A DNA stretch of 64,000 bases from Bacillus cereus G9842 (GCF_000021305.1 NC_011772.1:2332001-2396000), one strand, 5' to 3'. Shown: positions 35,642 to 45,018, counted from the first letter of the stretch. The notes: generated from the letters alone by a model not told the origin. Numbers and translations: made by a program.

Positions 35642-36380
35642 TGTAGTACCTCGAGATGAGCAAACTACATACAATATCTATCAGGTTTTTCAGATTACTT
35701 TGTATGGTTCCTTGTTTAGAACAATAATTCCTATCATTGAAATTAAATAAACTTCTATTTAAAAGTTTGAATTTATATTGAAAACAGAATTCTATTGATA
35801 AAAAATATGTTTTTACTAGATACATATTAAAAAGACAAGTATAAATTATATTAGATTTTGGCAAAGTCTTTTTGACTTGGAAAAGGATTTAAATATTACT
35901 TGTAGATTTGATTCCTTTTTACATACTATAATCCTTATATTGCTACGTAAACATAATACAGTAATAATGATTTAAAAGCAAGAATTTTAGTAGCGGTACG
36001 TTCACACATCCATCAACTTAAGATTTTAAAGTAGCTCTTAAACAAAAAACTTCTTTTTTTAATTGATTCATAGTAAACAAGAAAGGTTGGCAAATTAACA
36101 ACTAAAGAGATTTCTTCAGGTAAGCTAATAAGTAATCTATCAAAAGGTCCTTTACAAAATTTATACATAAGTCAATTATAAGATCATGTAAAATTTAAAA
36201 TTATGTAAATGTTATACATTTTTGTAAAAGACATTCATTGACACTTGCGTATATAAGTAACTATACTCGTTACATCAAATTGAATGTGTGATAATACGAT
36301 TTTATTATTATTACAAACATGTAAATATAAAAATAGAAAATCCCAATTTGATAAATACAATGGTAGAGGTGTTTATTTTA
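35642..36380. other. Intergenic region, no gene seen
   Basis: About 740 AT-rich bases precede the SLH-glucosaminidase gene. A short frame can be read as its N-terminal extension (ATG 36288) but has no ribosome site. Confidence 0.5.
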
Positions 36381-37799
36381 ATGAAGCACAAATTAATTGC
36401 AACAGGTATCCTTGCAGGATCTATATTATCCTATTCTTCTAATATTTTAGCAGATACTCATAAATTCCCTGATGTTCCTGTATGGGCTGATAAATCTGTT
36501 AATTATTTAGTTGATAAACAGGTATTGAATGGTTATCCAGATGGAACTTTTGGTTCAAATGACTCATTAGACAGAGCTTCGGCTACAAAAATTATGACAA
36601 AAGTTTTAGGGATACAAATTGATCCTAATGCAAAACCATCTTTTACAGATTCACAAAACCACTGGGCTACTCCTTATATTGCTGCTGCTGAAAGAGCTGG
36701 TATTGTTAAAGGTGAAGGTAATGGAATCTTCAATCCATCCGGAAAAGTAACTCGCGCTGCTATGGCTACGATGCTAGTAAATGCATATAAACTACAAAAC
36801 ACACCAAATTATAACGAGCAGGTTAGATTTGAAGATTTAAAAGGGCATTGGGGAGAAAAATATGCCAATATTTTAATAGATTTAAAAATTTCTAATGGTA
36901 CTGAGAACGGTTGGCAACCAAATAGATTTATAACACGTGCTGAAGCTGCTCAACTTACTGCAAAAACAGATATGTTACAACAAAATTCAAACGATGAAAA
37001 AGAGATTATTACTGCTACTTCATATGAAGATTTAAATTTAACAGTGGCTTCGAAAATTACAGCTCAAGAGATTGATAGTTTTATTGCGAAATATCATTCG
37101 GATAGTCCTTTAGTTGGACATGGGCAAGATTTTATCAATGCGCAAAATCAATATGGCGTGAGTGCTCATTATTTAGCAGCGCATGCGATTTTAGAATCTG
37201 GATACGGAAAATCAGAAATCGCATATCAAAAACATAATCTATTCGGTCTACGTGCATATGATGGAGATCCGTTTAAATATGCGAAATATTTACCAAGCTA
37301 CGGCGATAGCATTGCTTATAACGCTAATTATGTACGAGAAAGATATTTAGAAGAAAGTGGTATGTATTATAACGGGCCAACATTAACTGGCATGAACGTG
37401 AAATATGCATCAGATAAAGGTTGGGCTAAGAAAATTGCGGGTATTATGGAACGTATTAAACCGTTTCGTGTAGAAGACTATACATATGCAAAAAAATTAC
37501 CAAAGAATCCTGAAACATTAGATGTCGACGCATTATCTAATGAAATTCCATATAAAATGTATGCAGACGGTTCAAGCTCAAATGTTGTATCATCAGCTAC
37601 TTACTATCAGGTACCTTATCCATTTAATTTAAAAATTAAAAGTAGACCAGATGTAGCTGTCGAGGAGAATAAAGTTGGTACAGTAACTTCTGGAACAACC
37701 ATCTTTATTTATCGTGAAGATCCAAATGGATGGGTAGAATTCTCTTTTGAAGCGAATGGAGAAAAATACTGGACATTAAAAAGTAAATTAAGTATGTAA
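36381..37799 (+). CDS. bslO: SLH-domain N-acetylglucosaminidase, BslO-like
   Basis: The 472-residue protein has a signal peptide ([20 protein letters not shown]) and three SLH repeats that bind pyruvylated secondary wall polymer: [35 protein letters not shown], and [17 protein letters not shown], each ending in a TRAA/DRASA-type motif. A glucosaminidase domain follows, with the catalytic glutamate in [14 protein letters not shown] and [14 protein letters not shown]-terminal SH3-like part closes it. In B. anthracis BslO cuts septal peptidoglycan and sets chain length. ATG 36381 is taken because the signal peptide starts there; GAGGTG is the ribosome site. The assignment to BslO is by architecture. 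Confidence 0.85.
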   Translation: MKHKLIATGILAGSILSYSSNILADTHKFPDVPVWADKSVNYLVDKQVLNGYPDGTFGSNDSLDRASATKIMTKVLGIQIDPNAKPSFTDSQNHWATPYIAAAERAGIVKGEGNGIFNPSGKVTRAAMATMLVNAYKLQNTPNYNEQVRFEDLKGHWGEKYANILIDLKISNGTENGWQPNRFITRAEAAQLTAKTDMLQQNSNDEKEIITATSYEDLNLTVASKITAQEIDSFIAKYHSDSPLVGHGQDFINAQNQYGVSAHYLAAHAILESGYGKSEIAYQKHNLFGLRAYDGDPFKYAKYLPSYGDSIAYNANYVRERYLEESGMYYNGPTLTGMNVKYASDKGWAKKIAGIMERIKPFRVEDYTYAKKLPKNPETLDVDALSNEIPYKMYADGSSSNVVSSATYYQVPYPFNLKIKSRPDVAVEENKVGTVTSGTTIFIYREDPNGWVEFSFEANGEKYWTLKSKLSM

Positions 37800-37897
37800 T
37801 TAAAAAGATCTATTTCACTACTTTTAATCGATTAGATTATAATCTCATATAATTGAGAGACAATTTTTTTACTTTCTTAAAATAAAGTTATGTATAC

Positions 37898-37934
37898 AAG
37901 AAAAGTTAGAGGATTATTTTCTCTAACTTTTCTT
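37898..37934. terminator. Bidirectional terminator
   Basis: AAGAAAAGTTAGAG pairs perfectly with CTCTAACTTTTCTT between two convergent genes. Confidence 0.88.
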
Positions 37935-37949
37935 CGCTAGTATTTGAAA

Positions 37950-38504
37950 TTAAAAAGATGGTGGAGTTACTCCAAATATAACAGTGACCTTGTTTAAAGA
38001 AGTGTTTTCCCATTTATGCTTTGCATAAGGTGGGATTTTAACACTATCACCTGTATTGAGAAGTAAAACCTCATCATTTAGATATAGTTTTACTTGTCCT
38101 TCCATAATAAATGCTATTTCTTCCCCTTTATGTGCCACAGGTTCCATAGATGAAGCAGTTTGAGGTAACAGATTCATTAAAGCCAATTCTAGTGATCCAT
38201 CTAAATTAGGAGATAATAGCTCATACGAAACATTGCCGCTTTCAGGAAAAGTTATTTTTTTTCTTTGGTTAGCTCTTACAACTAATTCTTCTGTACTGGT
38301 ATCCTCTAAGAAAAAATTAAACAATGGAATATTTAATGCTACAGAAATTAATTTTAGTGTTTGTAATGATGGATTTGTGATTCCTTTCTCAATTTGACTT
38401 AACATGGAAGGTGTTATATCAGCTAACTCTGCTAAACGTTTACTGGTTAATCCGGCACCTTTTCTAAATGCCATAATTTTTTGACCAACATTAATATTGT
38501 TCAT
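37950..38504 (-). CDS. XRE-family regulator with C-terminal cupin
   Basis: The 184-residue protein has an N-terminal helix-turn-helix (GQKIMAFRKGAGLTSKRLAELADITPSMLSQIEKG; quoted in parts GAGLTSKRLAELA and TPSMLSQIEKG). A cupin domain at about 105-182 follows (GSLELALMNLLPQ, HKGEEIAFIMEGQVKLYL, GDSVKIPPYAKHKWEN). Such regulators often control amino-acid or polyamine metabolism and bind a small ligand in the cupin. A D-serine dehydratase remnant lies directly upstream and divergent, so that gene could have been its target. The RBS is AAAGGGG. Confidence 0.9.
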   Translation of the reverse strand: MNNINVGQKIMAFRKGAGLTSKRLAELADITPSMLSQIEKGITNPSLQTLKLISVALNIPLFNFFLEDTSTEELVVRANQRKKITFPESGNVSYELLSPNLDGSLELALMNLLPQTASSMEPVAHKGEEIAFIMEGQVKLYLNDEVLLLNTGDSVKIPPYAKHKWENTSLNKVTVIFGVTPPSF

Positions 38505-38625
38505 ATATGTAATCCCCTTTAAATAAGTAAATAAAATTAAATTATTATTAATTTTATTTACTTATACTTAATATATTGTTAATATATACTTAATTATAAT
38601 AAATTATGATTAATTTTAAAATATC

Positions 38626-39043
38626 GTATGTACATATGGCAGCAGCTGCGAAAAAGTGGGAAAAAGATTTACTTAGAAATAAAGGGGCTACTATTTTTGA
38701 ATATACAGCTGGTTATAGTAAAGCAGTAGAAGAAGGGGGAACATAAGTTAATAAGAATCAAATGTGCTATTTTATTAACGATGAAAAATCAAAGCATGTA
38801 TTTTAAGGTAATGCAGTAGTTGCTACTCGTCTGAATAATTGATATACAAATAAAAGTTGATGGATCGCATCCTCTATTTGTATATCTACCATGTGGAGTA
38901 GGATTTGGTGGAGCTTCGTTTAGTTTAAAAATTATGGTATGGGATCATGTACATGTAATTTTTGCTGGGCTATCCATTCTTCGTATATGCTAATAGGTAT
39001 GATGACCGGATTATATGATGGGATTCCCATACAAGATTTTTAA
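38626..39043 (+). pseudogene. dsdA: Fragment of D-serine ammonia-lyase (dsdA)
   Basis: Coherent pieces of the PLP enzyme remain in changing frames: [34 protein letters not shown], then [15 protein letters not shown] (the glycine-rich PLP loop) and [10 protein letters not shown], ending MMTGLYDGIPIQDF. There are several stops and frameshifts and both ends are missing. It is a decayed gene divergent from the XRE-cupin regulator. Confidence 0.8.
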
Positions 39044-39127
39044 TGAAAAGGATTCTAATAAGTAAAGGACAACTTAAGAGTAGACTTCAATGCTGTATTG
39101 TAAAATTTTTAAGGAAGTGAAAAAAGT

Positions 39128-39631
39128 ATGAAATCAGCTTTAAATAGTATTATGATCTCCTCGATTTTTGCAGTAGGAGGGATCCTTTCGCTTTTGTTTA
39201 ATTTAATGGGGAATCAAGATTGGATCTGGAATTGGGTAGGGCTATTACTAGCATATCTATCTTTGGGCATTTTAATCGGTTTATATAATAAAACTGTGGA
39301 TCACAAAACATTTCCTAAAATACTAAAAAGAACTTTGTTTATTTCCTTTAATGTAACTATATTAGGGATAATAATAGGGGTAACATACCAACTATTAGGA
39401 AAGTGGAATCTTACTATAATGATGTATTATTGGCTGATAATTTTATTACTACATTTAATTACTGTAATAACATTAGTCATCCTAGTATTCGAAAACGGTA
39501 ATAGTAAAAATTACAGCTTACTATATAGTTTTATTATACTTTTAAACATTGTCCTTACCTTAGGACCAGTATTATTTCCAGTAGTTCTAACTATTATAGG
39601 AAATGCCATGAACGTTAGTGCAGGGCACTAA
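39128..39631 (+). CDS. Small polytopic membrane protein, unknown function
   Basis: The 167-residue protein has about five hydrophobic spans separated by short loops (ISSIFAVGGILSLLFNLMG, WVGLLLAYLSLGILIGLY, a span at LFISFNVTILGIIIGV, one at YYWLIILLLHLITVITLV, one at LLYSFIILLNIVLTLGP). A basic loop KTFPKILKR follows span 2. The RBS AAGGAAG precedes ATG 39128. I do not recognise the family; it is not an obvious transporter. Confidence 0.7.
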   Translation: MKSALNSIMISSIFAVGGILSLLFNLMGNQDWIWNWVGLLLAYLSLGILIGLYNKTVDHKTFPKILKRTLFISFNVTILGIIIGVTYQLLGKWNLTIMMYYWLIILLLHLITVITLVILVFENGNSKNYSLLYSFIILLNIVLTLGPVLFPVVLTIIGNAMNVSAGH

Positions 39632-39765
39632 TTTTCACCTATATAGATTATTAAAATGATTAGTCCAAAATTGAGATTGTTTAAGTTAAAAAACTTAATA
39701 AGCTAATAGGATAGTAAAACTAAACGACATAAAGTGGAATGATTTGATAGAAAGAAGATTATAAT

Positions 39766-40587
39766 ATGAAAATTAAGCTTAAGAAAAAAAGAATTATAAG
39801 TGTATTGTTAGCTATTACATTAGTAGCAATAGGGTATTACATGTTTCAATCTATTACAAATCCTAAGCTGGTAAATGCGGAAGAGGGAAACAGTGTTCAA
39901 CAAGTGAGCAGTCTACCTAAAAATGAATTAAAAAAACCAATACCTAATCGTTTTGATGGTAAAGAAAGAAAAGTTGCATATTTAACTTTTGATGATGGAC
40001 CAGGAAAATATACAGCTAACCTATTAGATGTATTAAAGAAAAATGATGTGAAAGCAACATTCTTTTTAATTGGCGATAATGTGAAAAGGTTCCCAGATTT
40101 AGTGAAACGAGAGCATGTAGAGAACCATTATGTGGGTATGCATAGTATGACACATGATTTTAAAAATTTATACACCAATCAGGAATATGTGAAGGAAATG
40201 AAAGAGGATCAATCTTTAATTAGAAATGTTATTGGAAACTCCCCGAAATTAACACGCCCACCATATGGATCAATGCCTGGATTAAATGAATCACTTCGAA
40301 ATGAAGTAGTCAGAAATAATTTAAAAGTATGGGATTGGACAATTGACTCTCTAGATTGGAAATATAATAAACTACCTGTGGATGTAGCGGCCGCAAAAAT
40401 TGTTCAAAATGTCTTAGCAGGTGCGACGTCTTCAAAGGAAATTGTTTTAATGCACGATATTCATCCACAATCTGTTGCGGCAGTTCCAGCAATTATAAAA
40501 GGATTAAGAGAAAAAGGGTATGAATTTGAAGCTTATGGTGAGAACAATCATTTTCCAATAAACTTCTGGCATGATAGCCGGATATAA
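39766..40587 (+). CDS. Membrane-anchored polysaccharide (peptidoglycan GlcNAc) deacetylase
   Basis: The 273-residue protein has an N-terminal membrane anchor (residues 10-28) and a NodB deacetylase domain with the catalytic motifs AYLTFDDGPG (base Asp and metal Asp), GMHSMTHD (metal His pair), RPPYGS, and LKVWDWTIDSLDW near the end, with IVLMHDIH holding the catalytic acid His. The B. cereus group encodes many such enzymes that remove acetyl groups from peptidoglycan and confer lysozyme resistance. The gene has its own terminator. Confidence 0.92.
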   Translation: MKIKLKKKRIISVLLAITLVAIGYYMFQSITNPKLVNAEEGNSVQQVSSLPKNELKKPIPNRFDGKERKVAYLTFDDGPGKYTANLLDVLKKNDVKATFFLIGDNVKRFPDLVKREHVENHYVGMHSMTHDFKNLYTNQEYVKEMKEDQSLIRNVIGNSPKLTRPPYGSMPGLNESLRNEVVRNNLKVWDWTIDSLDWKYNKLPVDVAAAKIVQNVLAGATSSKEIVLMHDIHPQSVAAVPAIIKGLREKGYEFEAYGENNHFPINFWHDSRI

Positions 40588-40645
40588 AAGTATTTATGAG
40601 TTAAATGAATGGAATAAGAAATTGATATAGGGTTTAAATATATGT

Positions 40646-40683
40646 AAGAGCGCGTTGATCTAAATATATACCAACACGCTCTT
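40646..40683 (+). terminator. Terminator of the deacetylase gene
   Basis: AAGAGCGCGTTG pairs with CAACACGCTCTT (one mismatch). Confidence 0.8.
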
Positions 40684-40809
40684 TATTTATTTTTTATTAT
40701 TTAAATGTAAGTATAGGGTTTTTATCGTATATAAATAATTAAATATCTTTTATTTTTATACAATAAATTACTTAATTGTTATATAAATATTGAATGAATT
40801 TAATTGTCG

Positions 40810-41075
40810 TTTTTAAAAAACAGTAAAATTGGCACAACACTAAACGTAATGGTAGTTATAGCAAGTGTCTCTTGTATCATATTATCTATACTAGGATTTT
40901 GGGGCCTTAATAAAGGGGAGCATTGTGAAGTCTTTTAATAGTATGCTGGATAACTTGCAAAAATTAATTGGAGAAGTAAAAAACACAACACAAGAAGTTA
41001 CTTTTTCTACTGATGGGATGTTACAAGTTACTAAACGAGCATCTCATATATCAAGAGAGGTTGTTCATACTTATA
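40810..41075 (+). pseudogene. Internally deleted methyl-accepting chemotaxis receptor
   Basis: An N-terminal piece (SKIGTTLNVMVVIASVSC, LSILGFWGLNKGE) matches the first membrane helix of a chemotaxis receptor. In a different frame it runs straight into a HAMP/signalling piece (SFNSMLDNLQKLIGEVKN, ASHISREVV). The whole ligand domain and most of the signalling domain are missing. The junction is near 40920. Confidence 0.7.
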
Positions 41076-41079
41076 TTTG

Positions 41080-41658
41080 TTATCTATCTTGTCTCTTATT
41101 ACTTGTATCTTCCAACCACTTAGAAACATATTCTTGCATACGAGATTCTAATGATTGAATCGTTTCATTTGATATAGCAAGTGCTTGATCCGCATACTTA
41201 TTCGGGAACATGTTGCGCAAAGTAGGTTCATTTTCAGCACCATCTCCTGGTTCACGGTAATCTTCAATGATGTAATCATCGCCATTTTTTGTGACTGTCA
41301 CACGGACTGGAAGTAAATGTCCTGCTTGAGGAACTGTCTGTGTTTCGCGGTTATATCCTTGCATGAGGGAATGGAGATAGACATACATTTTTTCATCCTT
41401 CATCTCAGTTCCATAGATTACATGCGTCTCAAATTGTTTTTTTGTATGATTTAATTTGTCTTGATTCCAGGCAATGATACTTTCTGAAATAAGGGAATCT
41501 AGTTTGCTGTTTAGCGGAATCTCCGTTACATCCTTTGCATCATTTTGGACTGAATCACACCCTGTTGTAATGAAAACGAGTGTGATAATGCTTACGGTAA
41601 TCATTATCTTTCTCAAAATCTTATTTTCATATGTTAATGCAAAACGTCTGCTCATCAA
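41080..41658 (-). CDS. Lipoprotein of unknown function
   Basis: The 192-residue protein has a lipobox ITTGC (Cys about residue 34), so it is exported and lipid-anchored. The mature part reads SESIIAWNQDKLNHTKKQF, GTEMKDEKMYVYLHSLMQG, VRVTVTKNGDDYIIEDYREP and ends in a helical tail. I do not recognise the family. It starts divergently from the next lipoprotein gene. ATG 41655 or a later ATG could be the true start; no strong ribosome site decides. Confidence 0.72.
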   Translation of the reverse strand: MMSRRFALTYENKILRKIMITVSIITLVFITTGCDSVQNDAKDVTEIPLNSKLDSLISESIIAWNQDKLNHTKKQFETHVIYGTEMKDEKMYVYLHSLMQGYNRETQTVPQAGHLLPVRVTVTKNGDDYIIEDYREPGDGAENEPTLRNMFPNKYADQALAISNETIQSLESRMQEYVSKWLEDTSNKRQDR

Positions 41659-41805
41659 TTCACTCCATTTCTCTTCGTGCTAATCATCCACTGACATAAA
41701 TATTTTATATAACAATAGTAAAATCGTCTTCAAACTAGAAACTTATTCTATCCAAGGGAATATAATACATACTATACCATTCTTACACATAACGGGAGAG
41801 ACTCT

Positions 41806-42330
41806 ATGAGAAAAGTTATAATGTATTGTGGGATCTTTAGTATGATTCTTTTAAGCGGTTGTATCCGATTCGGAAAAGACACTACAGATACCATTTATCT
41901 CATTCCAGAAGCATACGAAGGAGACCTTTTGGTTCTATACAATGTTCCAGGAGCTGAGTTGTTGCCAGAAGAAGATGGGTTTCGTGTTGTTACTTTTTCT
42001 GCAGACGGGACCGCAGTAACATCAACACCTAATATGAAATATGGGGAAGTCAACGATACCTATTACACGGTTAACAAGGAAGGAAAGCGCACCAAACTTG
42101 ACGAAAGCTACATACGCGTTGGTTCAAATGGAAGCACTACTGAAAACATCGGTGAAGAAAATGAGCATACTTTCTCATACGCGAAATTGGAAGTCACACC
42201 TAGTGCATGCTCACAAAGCTTCTCATCATACGGGAGAGAAGTACCAGAAAATCAAGAACATCCTGTAGAGAAGAAACTGAGGGACTTACTGGTGCGTGTA
42301 AAAGAGCAGTATATGAAAGTGAAGAGCTAA
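41806..42330 (+). CDS. Lipoprotein, DUF6843-like
   Basis: The 174-residue protein has the lipobox LLSGC (Cys19). The mature part starts with IYLIPEAYEGDLLVLYNVPG, followed by FRVVTFSADGTAVTS and NDTYYTVNKEGKRTKL. This reminds me of the DUF6843 lipoproteins of Bacillus; the family name is from memory. The RBS is GGGAGAG. The next gene follows after 32 bases and may be co-transcribed. Confidence 0.7.
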   Translation: MRKVIMYCGIFSMILLSGCIRFGKDTTDTIYLIPEAYEGDLLVLYNVPGAELLPEEDGFRVVTFSADGTAVTSTPNMKYGEVNDTYYTVNKEGKRTKLDESYIRVGSNGSTTENIGEENEHTFSYAKLEVTPSACSQSFSSYGREVPENQEHPVEKKLRDLLVRVKEQYMKVKS

Positions 42331-42362
42331 ATTTTAAAATTCTAAAAAGGGTGAATGGATGG

Positions 42363-42596
42363 ATGATGTTAGGGATAGGGCTAATTGTATTAGGCATTTT
42401 ACTTGTCAGCATAGTATCATACCGAGAAATAAAGAAAGCAGGGGGCGTTACCTGGATTGAAATTCTAGTCTATCCCTTTTTATTATTAATATGCGCGCTA
42501 CTCGAGCATATTGATTTGCCAGGGTTTTTAATATTTTTAGGTTTGGTATGTATTGTTTTTGGTAGCTGTATGGTCATGGGCGTCAATATTCTATAA
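42363..42596 (+). CDS. Small membrane protein
   Basis: From ATG 42363 the product has 77 residues and two hydrophobic spans (MMLGIGLIVLGILLVSIV and FLLLICALLEHIDLPGFLIFL) with a short basic loop. The frame extends upstream into the lipoprotein gene, but that part lacks a ribosome site. GTG 42351 after AAAAGG is an alternative start. Function unknown. Confidence 0.6.
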   Translation: MMLGIGLIVLGILLVSIVSYREIKKAGGVTWIEILVYPFLLLICALLEHIDLPGFLIFLGLVCIVFGSCMVMGVNIL

Positions 42597-42602
42597 CATT
42601 AA

Positions 42603-42637
42603 GAGCAAAGCATTTAGTTCAGTTGCTTTTTTATTTT
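42603..42637 (+). terminator. Short terminator
   Basis: AGCAA pairs with TTGCT before TTTTTATTTTATTTTG. Confidence 0.45.
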
Positions 42638-42837
42638 ATTTTGTAATTTTTATTTTTAATGTCTATCACACTAGTTACCCAGACATACAGGGTTCCAAGT
42701 TCTGGTAAAAAACTTAGCAAGTTGAATGTATTCTCTATAATATAGAATGAAATAAAAATGGAGGAAAAATAAATAGACAATGGAAGAAAAATGTATACGT
42801 CACGTTTTAAAGATTTTAAACTTTGCACTTTATTCAC
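42631..42837 (-). CDS. Possible 68-residue membrane protein
   Basis: GTG 42837 follows GCTGAG and begins MNKVQSLKSLKRD. Two hydrophobic spans follow (IFLPLSIYFSSIFISFYII and a weaker one around LGTLYVWVTSV), with a Lys/Asn tail. There is no family resemblance and the start overlaps its ribosome site, so it may be spurious. Confidence 0.35.
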   Translation of the reverse strand: MNKVQSLKSLKRDVYIFLPLSIYFSSIFISFYIIENTFNLLSFLPELGTLYVWVTSVIDIKNKNYKIK

Positions 42838-43044
42838 CTCAGCTTTTCTGGCATTATGTTTTAAATAAGAACCCGTAAATTTGCAGATTCTCCTGGTGAT
42901 GATTTTAAAATATGTAACTCAGTTTTAATCATAGAATGTATTGAGTCACTATAAAAATCAAATATTAATTTTCTAAAGAATCCTATACAAACCTTATTGT
43001 GTTAGAAATACAGACCTAATTATAACCGTTGTAAATGGATCCAA

Positions 43045-43155
43045 TTAGATTTCGGCCATCCCAGTATCCGCATCATAACTAGTAACACTTCCTGTCATCC
43101 CTTTTAAAATACCAACATGGACTGTTGCATCCGCACTAACTGTTACAATTTTCAT
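43045..43155 (-). CDS. 36-residue small protein
   Basis: ATG 43155 follows GGAG and the frame ends at TAA 43045-43047. The peptide begins MKIVTVSADATVHVG and ends SYDADTGMAEI, with a beta-strand alternation. It may be a complete microprotein or the N-terminal part of a longer gene. Confidence 0.45.
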   Translation of the reverse strand: MKIVTVSADATVHVGILKGMTGSVTSYDADTGMAEI

Positions 43156-43220
43156 CACATTCAGCTCCGTTTCGATAATATGCTTTGAATTCCCGCGTGA
43201 TCATTTATTCGTTAGATAAC

Positions 43221-43248
43221 AAAAACGCACCGTAACCCAGTGCGTTTC
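43221..43248 (-). terminator. Terminator of the minus-strand gene at 43270
   Basis: On the minus strand AAACGCAC pairs with GTGCGTTT and is followed by TTG. It sits 22 bases past the stop codon. Confidence 0.82.
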
Positions 43249-43269
43249 AGACAAATATACCTATATGTT

Positions 43270-43728
43270 TTACTTTGTAATTTGGAAGGAGCCACCATAA
43301 TAATATGAAGTGTCTATCTTCAGTACTGCTACATATGTACCTGGTGTGTAAACTGTTGTAATAGGTGTTGTGAACCTAGAATAGTAGTGGTGCCCAGCCT
43401 CACCTGCAGAAATGGTTTTGTAGCGCTGCAATTCACCTTCTCCGTTCAATCTATAAATCTTTACAACACCCACATCTTTTCCGCCTATATATACCGTCGT
43501 ATCAAACGTACCACCTTGTTTTAACCTACCAGGGGCTAATTCTTGTATATAGTCCGCATTGTGATGCAATAAGAAATACGTTTGCCATGGCCAATCATCC
43601 ACAACAGCTGAAGCTTGCTTAATCGTATTTACTTCAGCGCGCGCTTTATCAGGTAGCGTACTGTCTAAAACGATAAAACCCGAAAAGGTTAAGGCACCAA
43701 TTAAAGCAAATGAACATAATTTTTTCAT
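43270..43728 (-). CDS. Secreted DUF5065-like protein
   Basis: ATG 43728 follows GGGAGG and gives 152 residues; an in-frame upstream ATG (43761) lacks a ribosome site. The signal peptide ends near ARA-EV. The mature domain reads WPWQTYFLLHHNADYIQEL, VYIGGKDVGVVKIYRLNGEG and TYVAVLKIDTSYYYGGSF, a beta-sandwich-like pattern. From memory it matches DUF5065, a secreted family common in the B. cereus group. Function unknown. Confidence 0.75.
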   Translation of the reverse strand: MKKLCSFALIGALTFSGFIVLDSTLPDKARAEVNTIKQASAVVDDWPWQTYFLLHHNADYIQELAPGRLKQGGTFDTTVYIGGKDVGVVKIYRLNGEGELQRYKTISAGEAGHHYYSRFTTPITTVYTPGTYVAVLKIDTSYYYGGSFQITK

Positions 43729-44031
43729 ATTAAATTCCTCCCGTTTATCTGACATTTTCATAGTCTACTTACAGGTATTAGGTTGTCATCCATTAATTGG
43801 ATTGTTATTATAAAATCAATATATCATTTTCTTTTAATTTAATCAAATTAGAATTTTCTAACAAATTATGAGAATAGATAAAATTCTACCTTTCTCCGTT
43901 TTTTCTATCATACAGAAGAAAGAACAGAGGCGATAAAGAAATTTTATTCCTCTCTCTTTTCAAATTAACAACATTTCCCGTTTGTACGGTACGAGACTAT
44001 ATTAAACATAAAATAGACACGAAAGGGGATT

Positions 44032-44254
44032 GGAATTAGCGAATATTTACATGGAATCTAGGAGATGCAAGCTCAACATTTCATAACGGATCGATGGTTC
44101 CATTTCAACAGACTCCGAATCCGACAGTAATTTTGTTCTGTTTATTCATGAGGTAACGGAAGAGAATTTAGAAAAACTTGCTACAATTGCTCATCAGTAT
44201 ATAGAGGAGACCATCCATTGTTACAATTACGGCATTGTAGAAGAAATAGGTTAA
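44032..44254 (+). pseudogene. Frameshifted small-protein gene
   Basis: The first frame reads RIFTWNLGDASSTFHNGSM and VPFQQTPNPTV, and the next frame continues NFVLFIHEVTEENLEKLAT and IEETIHCYNYGIVEEIG to TAA 44252. A single-base shift near 44130 joins them. No family recognised. Confidence 0.45.
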
Positions 44255-44329
44255 AAGAATAAAACATACTGTTCCAAATTAATATTCCGTGTGTTTTTTG
44301 AACATATATCCCTTGCTTTTATGTATATA

Positions 44330-44358
44330 TTGAATATATAAATATATTGTGTTATGAT
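44330..44358 (+). promoter_or_regulatory. Near-consensus sigma-A promoter
   Basis: TTGAAT (44330-44335), a 17-base spacer and TATGAT (44353-44358) lie upstream of a region without an open frame that ends in a strong terminator. Confidence 0.6.
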
Positions 44359-44364
44359 GTTAAT

Positions 44365-44442
44365 TAGAAACTCGCGTGTTTCAAATACAACATTTTTATC
44401 TTCTTGATGACCTCTTATCTTTCCGTAAGAGGTCTTTTTTTT
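44365..44442 (+). ncRNA. Possible small RNA of about 75 bases
   Basis: The promoter at 44330 would start an RNA near 44365, and the hairpin GACCTCTTA/TAAGAGGTC (44409-44434) with eight T ends it. There is no start codon with a ribosome site in between. The sequence is not a known riboswitch class that I recognise. Confidence 0.45.
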
Positions 44443-44727
44443 ATCCCTTCGTATTGCATAGCCGTTAAAATACTATGAAAAGATACTTGAGACTACTACA
44501 CTGTGATATTCTCTAGTGTTTTTTCTTTATCCATATTATCTATTGTTGGGTAAACGATGAATTATTACTTTTTGTATAATTTTTATACATCCTGCAAATA
44601 CGTTATTTTTTAGTAGGCAATTAAAATTTACATACATAATGCATAGAACAGTAGTGAGGAGATAACAGGAAGTAATAAATATAAGTTTGGATGACTTCTT
44701 ATTTTGTAAAACTAGGGTGTAGAAAGG

Positions 44728-44880
44728 ATGAAACAGATGGAAGAAAAACGAATTGCGATTTTTGTAGTGGATGGCAATGTCAAAGTCGCGAGCAAACTCC
44801 GTGATGTTGTGTTAGATATTGTTGGTTTTGATAATTTAGGAGAATACGTAGAGCCTGCTTTTACAGGGATATTGTATTAA
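44728..44880 (+). CDS. 50-residue protein of unknown function
   Basis: ATG 44728 follows GAAAGG (ATG 44737 is the alternative). The peptide contains EEKRIAIFVVDGNVKVASKL and ends GEYVEPAFTGILY. It has alternating beta/helix character and no membrane span. A related short broken frame follows 14 bases later. Confidence 0.55.
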   Translation: MKQMEEKRIAIFVVDGNVKVASKLRDVVLDIVGFDNLGEYVEPAFTGILY

Positions 44881-44894
44881 GAACAGGAGGGAGT

Positions 44895-45018
44895 ATGATT
44901 CCAAAAGAAGTAATGGTAGAATACGTCTCAATTTCCTGATTTAGCAAACCTGCTACCAACTGAAATTGTTGTTTATCCAGCTATTTGCCGCGCAGCCCGA
45001 TTGGTGAGGGCTGATTAA
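44895..45018 (+). pseudogene. Short frameshifted gene behind the 50-residue gene
   Basis: ATG 44895 follows GGAGGGAG. The frame MIPKEVMVEYV shifts by one base and goes on as SQFPDLANLLPTEIVVYP and AICRAARLVRAD to TAA 45016. The good ribosome site suggests it was a real gene in an operon with the previous one. Confidence 0.45.

Noticed and set aside
36214..36230. PlcR-like TATGTAAATGTTATAC upstream of the SLH-glucosaminidase
   Set aside because: The right half does not fit TNCATA.
36288..36380. N-terminal extension of the SLH-glucosaminidase
   Set aside because: Would bury the signal peptide that starts at 36381, and has no ribosome site.
42207..42362. N-terminal extension of the small membrane protein overlapping the lipoprotein gene
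   Set aside because: Charged shadow sequence in another frame of the lipoprotein gene.
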